Source of the DNA: Firmicutes bacterium UBA6806
GTDB lineage: Bacteria > Bacillota > Clostridia > Peptostreptococcales > Acidaminobacteraceae
Length of the DNA stretch: 59,713 bases
Direction of reading: 5' to 3'
NCBI GenBank assembly: GCA_002452745.1
Contig: DKFC01000042.1
Location: forward strand, 1 to 59,713
Part shown: piece after piece, positions 53,673-59,713 of the stretch
How the letters are laid out: each line of letters starts with the position of its first letter
How positions within the stretch are numbered: the stretch's first letter is position 1
Made by a program: the position numbers and the translations under genes
The notes under the pieces: model-generated
Seen by the model: the letters and a program-made list of their open reading frames with translations, nothing else
The model's database searches: none
Told to the model about the DNA's origin: nothing

Positions 53673-53704
53673 ATTTTAACAAGACAATTTAAACGGAAGT
53701 TAAA
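53673..53704 (-). promoter_or_regulatory. Two-component operon promoter with two TTTAAN half-sites
   Basis: TTTAAC (53704-53699) and TTTAAA (53693-53688) begin 11 bp apart on the minus strand; nine bases after the second comes the -10 TAAAAT (53678-53673). This is the same spacing as in the exporter promoter, implying autoregulation. Confidence 0.7.
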
Positions 53705-53724
53705 TTAAAAGCCATATAAAATAA

Positions 53725-54648
53725 TCATTTTAAACCGTCATTAGAAGTGCTTTGTTTATATAATTTTGAAATCCACTCATAACAGTCTGCAAGTTCCTTA
53801 TCACTTACCAAATTTGACTGATGTTCAAACAAGATTTTTAGATGGTTTTCTGATTTGTTCAGTATTTGAAAATAGCGTTTAACATCTGCCCATCCCTCTT
53901 CTACCCTCAAACTTGGCAGTGCGGGATAATGCCCATATGAAACGCTGTCGGTTACTTTTATATTCCAAAGATGAACTCCTGACAAAAACGGAACAATAGA
54001 CTCTAGAAATTTAAAAGAGTCAAAATGGGAATCTATTTTCTGTTGAAAATGCAACCTGCCAATATCTGCAAATATCTTTATATCAGGGTATTTTTTTAAT
54101 AGACGATTCAGTAAATCCCCTTCGTATACATAAGGCGGGATGGCATCTAATTCAATAACTGGTTTGAAGGCATGCTTTTGCGCTTGAGCTGAAAACCAAC
54201 TGAAAAATGCATCTGTTCGAGATTCAAATACCTCAATATTCATGTCTGAGAGATAGCAATATTCAGATTCGTGAGCAAATCGCCATTTCCATGCCAGCCA
54301 TTCAACTCTCTCATCTAAAACAACTGGTTTTGGCCAGTGAACTAAGATGTAGTCTGGATTCAGCTTTCCAGCATACTCAAATTCCTTTTCCATATACGCA
54401 TAGGATTCTGTTCTCACGTCTTCATTATTAGATAAATACTGTGGATCTCTTGATATCCATAAATTGGCCCTCAGTGGAAAATGTATGCCAAGATTGATTT
54501 GATGTGACTTGATATGTCGATGCAGGGCTAGTATTTCCGCTTCACTTTTCATCATACAGGCTTCAATTCCCCAAAAGGAATCACGATAGTCTCTCTTCTG
54601 CTTTTCTCTGTCGAATGCTCCATAATGTCCTATTAAAAAATTCTCCAT
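53725..54648 (-). CDS. TIM-barrel protein (xylose isomerase/AP-endonuclease 2-like)
   Basis: A 307-residue protein that resembles sugar-phosphate isomerase/epimerase folds: HFPLRANLW, YILVHWPKP, FKPVIELDAIP, KIFADIGRLHFQ and GVHLWNI carry the metal-type residues (His, Glu, Asp) on successive strands. The substrate is unknown. The start at 54648 follows GGAAGGTG; an in-frame Met 14 codons earlier lacks a site. Confidence 0.6.
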   Translation of the reverse strand: MENFLIGHYGAFDREKQKRDYRDSFWGIEACMMKSEAEILALHRHIKSHQINLGIHFPLRANLWISRDPQYLSNNEDVRTESYAYMEKEFEYAGKLNPDYILVHWPKPVVLDERVEWLAWKWRFAHESEYCYLSDMNIEVFESRTDAFFSWFSAQAQKHAFKPVIELDAIPPYVYEGDLLNRLLKKYPDIKIFADIGRLHFQQKIDSHFDSFKFLESIVPFLSGVHLWNIKVTDSVSYGHYPALPSLRVEEGWADVKRYFQILNKSENHLKILFEHQSNLVSDKELADCYEWISKLYKQSTSNDGLK

Positions 54649-54818
54649 TGAACACCTTCCCATTGTGCCTTTTTCTCTTAAAATTTGCAAAAGAGAACAA
54701 AAAATTCATGCTGTCCCCTTATATTTGATGATTTATAGTTATATCCTCATTCCAATTGAGACTTCGGATTCTTCGATAAATTTATAGCCCACCTTAGTGT
54801 GGCTCGTCTCCAATCGCA

Positions 54819-55421
54819 TTAATCACTTTTTCTCATAATATAATCAATAAACCCTTGCTTAATGCGCTCTCCCTCAAAAATACGTTCAATGATTCGACGC
54901 TCCTTTAGCACAAAAGTCATATCTGAAAACTCGCAATCTGCTTCGTCGTATTCAAAATATGAGTGAATGACAGGTTCATCATCCATTTGTTCGTATTGAT
55001 TTTCGCCTAAATGAGGCCCTTGACCACATCGGGAGTCGTCTACAGACAGCATATTGACAAATAGCAACCCTCCTGGTTTTAAGACCCTTTTCAGTTCATC
55101 CAATGCTTTTTTTATCTCAACTTTTTTCATGTGAAAAATCGAATTGTATGAGTACACAAAATCGAAAGTTGCATCTTTAAATTCAAGTTGTGTCATGTCT
55201 CCTTTTATAATATTGAGATTTAAACATTGATTTGCCTTATCAATTTGGCCTTGATCTAGTTCAACGCCATAGGTCTCGTAGCCATGAGCATGAAACAGCA
55301 TCAAAGGCGGCTCACTTCCACCAGCGCCACAATCAAGAATCTTAGGGGATTCTGATGTCTTTTCATAATTGCAATATTCCAAAAAACGATATAACGGCGT
55401 CTGTTTGTAGATTTTATTCAT
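54819..55421 (-). CDS. SAM-dependent methyltransferase
   Basis: A 200-residue class I methyltransferase. SAM motif I is ILDCGAGGSEPPLM, motif II YGVELDQGQIDKA, motif III GDMTQLEFKDATFDFVYSYN, and a typical LKRVLKPGGLLFVNML follows. Substrate unknown; there is no strong contextual clue. AAGGAG precedes the ATG. Confidence 0.85.
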   Translation of the reverse strand: MNKIYKQTPLYRFLEYCNYEKTSESPKILDCGAGGSEPPLMLFHAHGYETYGVELDQGQIDKANQCLNLNIIKGDMTQLEFKDATFDFVYSYNSIFHMKKVEIKKALDELKRVLKPGGLLFVNMLSVDDSRCGQGPHLGENQYEQMDDEPVIHSYFEYDEADCEFSDMTFVLKERRIIERIFEGERIKQGFIDYIMRKSD

Positions 55422-55682
55422 GTAGATAATCTCCTTTCATATAATTCTTTAATTACCAATCTCTGGTGACTTATATCTATAATACACCTTCATAAAGGAA
55501 ATCTGAAATTAAAAATTCTTTACATGAATATTAAGTTTATTTTGATATGAGGGTTACATCGTGTAGTTTTTGAATTTTACTTGGTACTTTAACGTCCTTC
55601 CGTACATTATAAAAGATAGGGTCATTGATAATATAATTATCAACAAACCTACCTTATAATCGAGTTCATATAGAATTATATA

Positions 55683-56246
55683 TTAAACCACCACATCGTA
55701 TAAAAAGAAAAGTGGTATTAATGTCAAAACCATAATGCTAATTGTCTTGATTCTATTTAGAAGCATTGTTTTAGAAATTGTTTGGTAAACCATAAATATC
55801 CCACTAAAGGCAATATATATGATAAATAAACATAAATATATTATTGGCATTGTGTTTTGAAACTCCCCTGAATCTGTTTTAAAGGTCATTAAATAACCAA
55901 TAACTAGCATTACGAACGATATATAAAGCAAGTAGATCCAAGTCCATCCCATTCCTGATATGAAGGTATATAAATTAGCACTGCCTTTAAATAGTTTGCA
56001 AATAAAATAAAGTAATATTACTGAAATAAAATAGAAAGCAGCTGCTCTCAACATGTTAAGAATATCTATCCCTGTTCCATTTGGGTGCTTAATAATCATT
56101 GCGAAAATATTTGAGGAAACGGGAAAGCTAGCACTTCCAATTATCCCAACAAATATTCCTATTAGCTTATTGTCTAAAACATTGATTTCTCTAACTGCTT
56201 TCTTAGGGTTTATAAACGTGTGCAAAATAATTTTAAGTAATTCCAT
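55683..56246 (-). CDS. Yip1-like multispanning membrane protein
   Basis: A 187-residue protein with five membrane helices (about 26-48, 63-83, 93-118, 132-152, 163-184). FKGSANLYTFISGMGWTWI resembles the Yip1-family motif near the third helix. Function unknown. The 261 bases downstream (55422-55682) are AT-rich and show no gene. Confidence 0.6.
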   Translation of the reverse strand: MELLKIILHTFINPKKAVREINVLDNKLIGIFVGIIGSASFPVSSNIFAMIIKHPNGTGIDILNMLRAAAFYFISVILLYFICKLFKGSANLYTFISGMGWTWIYLLYISFVMLVIGYLMTFKTDSGEFQNTMPIIYLCLFIIYIAFSGIFMVYQTISKTMLLNRIKTISIMVLTLIPLFFLYDVVV

Positions 56247-56350
56247 TTTCTGTCCGCCTTCTGATTATTTAATTTATTCAAACAGCACTATTATAGCACA
56301 TATACTTCCCAGTTAATAGAAGGTAATCCATAAAACAGAACATTATTTTA

Positions 56351-57109
56351 TTATTCAGCAATTGGAACAACAGTTCTATATCCTCTGATGGTTTCCACAA
56401 CAACTTCAATTCCATAAACATCTTGAATTAACTGATTTGTCATAATAGATGAAGGGCCATGCGCGTGGATTTTATTGTCCTTTAGCATGAGGAAGTAGTC
56501 GCAATATCTCAGTGCAAGATTTAAATCATGGATGACCATAATGACACAAATCTCATCTTCAGTTGCGATTTTTCGTACGATGCTTAGAACCTCATATTGA
56601 TTTTTTAAGTCTAAATTACTTGTGGGCTCATCTAAGATCAACACGTTGGGTTTTTGTGCAACTGCTCTCGCAAGCATCACCTTTTGAAGTTCACCTCCAG
56701 AAAGCTCATTGATATTTTTGAGCATATATGCATTTAACCCTAACCGATCAAGTACTTTTCTAGTAATTGCATGATCCTCTTTAGTCGGATTTAATCTAAT
56801 ATGAGGGGTTCTGCCGAGCAGTACGGCATCATATACCGATATACTTGATGGCTCTGCTGTCTGAGCAACATATGCCATTTGTCTGGCAATTTCCTGTCTG
56901 CTAAGTCCTTTCACATCTAGATTTTGAACCATTACTGTTCCCATCTTTGGCATCAGAATCCGATTGAGGCATTTAACCAAAGTGCTTTTGCCTGCACCAT
57001 TGTTGCCGAGGACAGCGATGCACTGCCCTCTTTCTGCTTTAAAGCTAATATTTTCCAAAATTTTGTGATCTTTGCCATAGGAAAAATTCAAGGCTTTCAC
57101 TTTAATCAA
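56351..57109 (-). CDS. ABC importer ATPase, FecE/MolC type
   Basis: A 252-residue ATPase: Walker A GNNGAGKSTLVK, signature LSGGELQKVMLARAV, Walker B LILDEPTSNLD, H-loop VIHDLNLALRYCD. The subgroup is that of iron-siderophore, cobalamin and molybdate (MolC) importers. It starts with TTG, overlapping the permease stop by four bases (TTGA), with GGAGG nine bases before. Confidence 0.9.
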   Translation of the reverse strand: MIKVKALNFSYGKDHKILENISFKAERGQCIAVLGNNGAGKSTLVKCLNRILMPKMGTVMVQNLDVKGLSRQEIARQMAYVAQTAEPSSISVYDAVLLGRTPHIRLNPTKEDHAITRKVLDRLGLNAYMLKNINELSGGELQKVMLARAVAQKPNVLILDEPTSNLDLKNQYEVLSIVRKIATEDEICVIMVIHDLNLALRYCDYFLMLKDNKIHAHGPSSIMTNQLIQDVYGIEVVVETIRGYRTVVPIAE

Positions 57110-58176
57110 TTTGTACGACCTCCCTTGAGCAATAAATATAAAAAGAGCGGTGCACCTAAGAATGACGTAATAGCTCCTATAGGTAGCACAACAGGCGACA
57201 CCACTGTCCTTGCAATTATGTCACTTGTCAGTAGCATAAGTGCACCCATCAACGCTGAAGCTGGCAATAAAAACCTGTAATCATTTCCAATTAGACGCCG
57301 CATTAAATGCGGGGAAACCAATCCTACAAAATTGATAATTCCAATAAAGGAGACAATTGAAGAGGCAGTGAAAGCACACAGGGTCATTCCAATGAGTCTC
57401 ACTTGGGAAACTTCCACCCCGAGCCCCTTAGCATTGGATTCTCCACTTTCTAAGGCATTGTAGTTCCACCGATTTATAAAAAAGTAAATTGAGGTCAATA
57501 GCACCAATATTGCCATCAAACGAATCTGATCCCATGAAGTTCTGCCCATATCTCCAAATGTCCAAAAGACGATGGAAGCCAAACTCACGTCATCAGCAAA
57601 GTATTGAAGAATTGTCGTGCCACCTCCGAATAGAGCACTCAGTGAAACGCCGGATAAAATCATGGACTCTGGAGTTATTTCACGTAGTTTGGATAACCCG
57701 AGTATAACTAGAGTTGAAAACATGGAAAAACCAAAGGCACAAAGGGATACTAAGTATGGATTCGTAATGCTCACTGCATTATTGGTTTGAAACTGTACAC
57801 CTGCATTAAGTATGACAATTGCAAAGGCCGCTCCAAAGGCAGCCCCTTGTGAAATGCCCAATGTTGATGCTGAGGCCAACGGATTTTTGAGAATACTTTG
57901 CATAACACACCCAGCCACGGCTAAGCCAAAGCCCCCAAGGATAGCTGTTATAACACGTGTCATTCTAAGTGAAAAGATAACCGTCAATGTCAATTCGCTT
58001 CCCCTACCAAAGAATGCTAGTAATATATCTTTGACAGAAAGTCCTGCTGATCCAATTAAAATACCCATTATTGCCATAACAAAAGTGAGCAGTGACAAAA
58101 CTAGCAGAACAAACACTTTATACTTTACATAGGCCTGATAACTTTTAAATTGCTTTTTCTGAATCATAAAATGCAT
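57106..58176 (-). CDS. ABC importer permease, FecCD/BtuC/MolB type
   Basis: A 356-residue permease with about ten helices. FecCD features are RMTRVITAILGGFGLAVAG, GISQGAAFGAAFAI, GVEVSQVRLIGMTLCAFTA and FVGLVSPHLMRRLIGNDYRFLLP. It abuts the receptor gene without a gap (TAG then ATG) and has a GGAG site inside the receptor's last codons. Confidence 0.93.
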   Translation of the reverse strand: MHFMIQKKQFKSYQAYVKYKVFVLLVLSLLTFVMAIMGILIGSAGLSVKDILLAFFGRGSELTLTVIFSLRMTRVITAILGGFGLAVAGCVMQSILKNPLASASTLGISQGAAFGAAFAIVILNAGVQFQTNNAVSITNPYLVSLCAFGFSMFSTLVILGLSKLREITPESMILSGVSLSALFGGGTTILQYFADDVSLASIVFWTFGDMGRTSWDQIRLMAILVLLTSIYFFINRWNYNALESGESNAKGLGVEVSQVRLIGMTLCAFTASSIVSFIGIINFVGLVSPHLMRRLIGNDYRFLLPASALMGALMLLTSDIIARTVVSPVVLPIGAITSFLGAPLFLYLLLKGGRTN

Positions 58177-59358
58177 CTACTTGACTCCTAATTCAATTTC
58201 ACCAAATGCGTTTCCAGTTGTGTTTAAAATATCCAAATAGGATTTCCCAAGCATCTCTATAAAGATTTCATCAGCCTTTGCATTGAAATCAATATCTGAA
58301 AAGGCCTCAGGATAAATGACACGTCCAGCATAGTAAGCATCTGCTATAGCTAGCTCTATATTCGTACCATAGTAATTATAGTTAATCATCGCATATATTC
58401 TATTATTTTGGACGGCATGTAATCTTTGATAGTAATTTGGATTCTTGGCATAGTCTTCATTTACAAGTCCCATATTGTTAGGTGTCAGGAAAATTATATC
58501 CGGGTTCCAAATGAGCAATTTTTCTTTTTCGAGAATAAGTGCCCCTGAAACGTCAGTCTCATCGACTACGTTATTTGCATGAATTGCGTTAAATGGAGGA
58601 AATTGTCCATATGTCCCTTCAATTCCATGTCCTCCTTTGAAGCTAACTGCACCTGCATAAACAGAAGGCTTTTTATCTTCTGGTATGTCCTTGGTGCGCT
58701 GCTCCAAATCAACTTGCCATAGTTTCATAGCAGCTATTAGGGAGTCACAGCGTTCTCTTGTGTCCATTATATCTCCAATAAGTATCAGTGCATTGTAAAC
58801 GCTTTCATCGAAAATACCGTCATAGTCTAAGACAATCACAGGAATTTTGAATTTCTCCTGCATAGTGTTCACGGCATTTGCATCCATGCTATTAGTAAGA
58901 ATAACGTCAGGTTGAAGCATCAATAACGCTTCTTCATAATTTTCACTGGCTGCACCTCCAGAGGCAACTGGTGTGAGTTTTGAAAAGAACTCTTTGTTCA
59001 CGTATGCATACGGCATTCCTTGATTGGCCCCAATTTCCAAATCCGAAAGACCTGTTATTCGATCCGCGCATCCTGCATAGACCATCATTCTTGCAACTGA
59101 GCCGAGTGTTGCCACTTTACTTATTTTAATTGGAATTTCCACTTCTCGACCAGCCATGTCAATTATAGTTCTCATTTCCCTTTCATTTTTTTCAGTTTCT
59201 GCTTTCTCTTCATCATTGGTTTCAAAGGCTGTGCTTAGATTAACCGATTCCCGCTGAGTACAACCAAATAGAAGAGTCAATCCTAAACTCATAATAGTTA
59301 CTGCTATAAAAAACCTAAGCCATAAACAATTCTTATCTGTTTTCACGTCTCCTACCAT
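58177..59358 (-). CDS. Metal- or chelate-binding lipoprotein receptor (class III)
   Basis: A 393-residue binding protein with a signal peptide ending at LLFGC (about residue 33). The mature domain (about 65-380) has the class III, FecB/BtuF/MolA-type fold: IDMAGREVEIPIKISKVATLGSVARMMVYAG, then LLMLQPDVILTNS and a long linking helix. A GTG 12 bases inside the ATG is a possible alternative start. Metal chelates, cobalamin or molybdate/tungstate are possible ligands; the adjacent FmdE-like gene favours Mo/W, as an inference. Confidence 0.85.
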   Translation of the reverse strand: MVGDVKTDKNCLWLRFFIAVTIMSLGLTLLFGCTQRESVNLSTAFETNDEEKAETEKNEREMRTIIDMAGREVEIPIKISKVATLGSVARMMVYAGCADRITGLSDLEIGANQGMPYAYVNKEFFSKLTPVASGGAASENYEEALLMLQPDVILTNSMDANAVNTMQEKFKIPVIVLDYDGIFDESVYNALILIGDIMDTRERCDSLIAAMKLWQVDLEQRTKDIPEDKKPSVYAGAVSFKGGHGIEGTYGQFPPFNAIHANNVVDETDVSGALILEKEKLLIWNPDIIFLTPNNMGLVNEDYAKNPNYYQRLHAVQNNRIYAMINYNYYGTNIELAIADAYYAGRVIYPEAFSDIDFNAKADEIFIEMLGKSYLDILNTTGNAFGEIELGVK

Positions 59359-59713
59359 CCTCTATTATATTCAGTTACACAGTCTAAACAAACTCTTTTG
59401 CCTCCTGATAATCTCATCTTATGTTCGGGAGCGCCTTCACCGCAAAGTTCACAAACTTCTGTGTTGAATATCCTTGCACGTTCAGGTAGGTCGTATTTGG
59501 GAACAGAAAATTCGAAAACTTCCTCTACTGGTGCTTCGAGTAAATATTTCTGCCAAGTTTTACGGTCAATATTTTGCGTGTTTTTTGCCTTTAGGCAAAC
59601 TCTTAATTTGTCTCCTGTTTCACGGTTAAAAAAAGAAAAAGCTTGTTTTCCAGTTCCTCTGTATATCAAATTGCCTTTTCCAATCGTACTGTAAGTAACG
59701 GTGCTAAAATACC
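59352..59713 (-). CDS. FmdE-like zinc-ribbon protein (5' end beyond window)
   Basis: The last 120 codons of a gene that continues past the right edge; the frame stays open to base 59713 and reads VTYSTIGKGNLIYRGTGKQAF there, matching the middle of the FmdE domain. The end holds a four-cysteine zinc site, CELCGEGAPEHKMRLSGGK then CLDC. FmdE family members accompany molybdenum/tungsten formylmethanofuran dehydrogenase in methanogens and occur in bacteria near metal genes. It overlaps the receptor gene by seven bases, so it is in the same operon. Confidence 0.8.
   Translation of the reverse strand, partial: YFSTVTYSTIGKGNLIYRGTGKQAFSFFNRETGDKLRVCLKAKNTQNIDRKTWQKYLLEAPVEEVFEFSVPKYDLPERARIFNTEVCELCGEGAPEHKMRLSGGKRVCLDCVTEYNRGW

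Overview
The window looks like the chromosome of a low-G+C, Gram-positive-type anaerobe of the class Clostridia, perhaps Fusibacter- or Acidaminobacter-like; the genus is inferred, not proved. The signs are two T-box leaders, near-consensus sigma-A promoters, strong AGGAGG-type ribosome sites, YesMN regulators, ABC uptake systems with lipoprotein receptors, and the conserved block dgt-dnaG-rpoD-trmK-nif3. I see no tRNA, 16S/23S rRNA, insertion sequence, prophage or CRISPR array. Most genes lie on the minus strand; the main plus-strand exceptions are the ubiD-ubiA-ubiX-transporter block and the ABC-F gene.

1-3250: an Mpv17-like membrane protein behind a good sigma-54 promoter, an array of eight helically phased GG dinucleotides about 150-240 bp upstream of it, and a sigma-54-dependent activator gene. 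3260-3591: RNase P RNA with its own consensus promoter and terminator. 3725-10027: an ABC transporter, a polyol dehydrogenase and xylulokinase that probably import a pentitol and convert it to xylulose 5-phosphate. 10292-15107: a membrane-anchored binding protein, a YesM kinase and a YesN regulator, probably a three-component sensor for that operon. 15217-17995: valS with a Val (GUA) T-box. 18054-23938: a divergent block coding a lipoprotein receptor on one side and UbiD, UbiA, UbiX, an ABC ATPase and a permease on the other; I read it as a possible import and finishing module for a quinone-precursor aromatic acid. It is the best candidate here for an undescribed system.

24061-29114: a 10-bp tandem repeat at the end of a class III aminotransferase gene, a U32 protein, and serS with a Ser T-box. 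29115-36938: housekeeping and small genes (YjbR-like, ABC-F Uup, topoisomerase III, radical SAM, START-domain and membrane proteins). 37077-38681: an acetyltransferase fused to a MalY/PatB C-S lyase. 38805-43887: a signalling cassette of a CheA-like kinase ending in a CheX-like phosphatase domain, a receiver-STAS protein and an HD-GYP protein. 44071-49879: nif3, trmK, rpoD (with a long acidic tract), dnaG, dgt. 50177-53594: an OmpR/intramembrane-kinase pair and an ABC-2 exporter, both behind operators of TTTAAN half-sites 11 bp apart. 53725-56246: a TIM-barrel protein, a methyltransferase and a Yip1-like protein. 56351-59713: a FecBCD/MolABC-type importer next to an FmdE-like zinc protein cut by the window edge.
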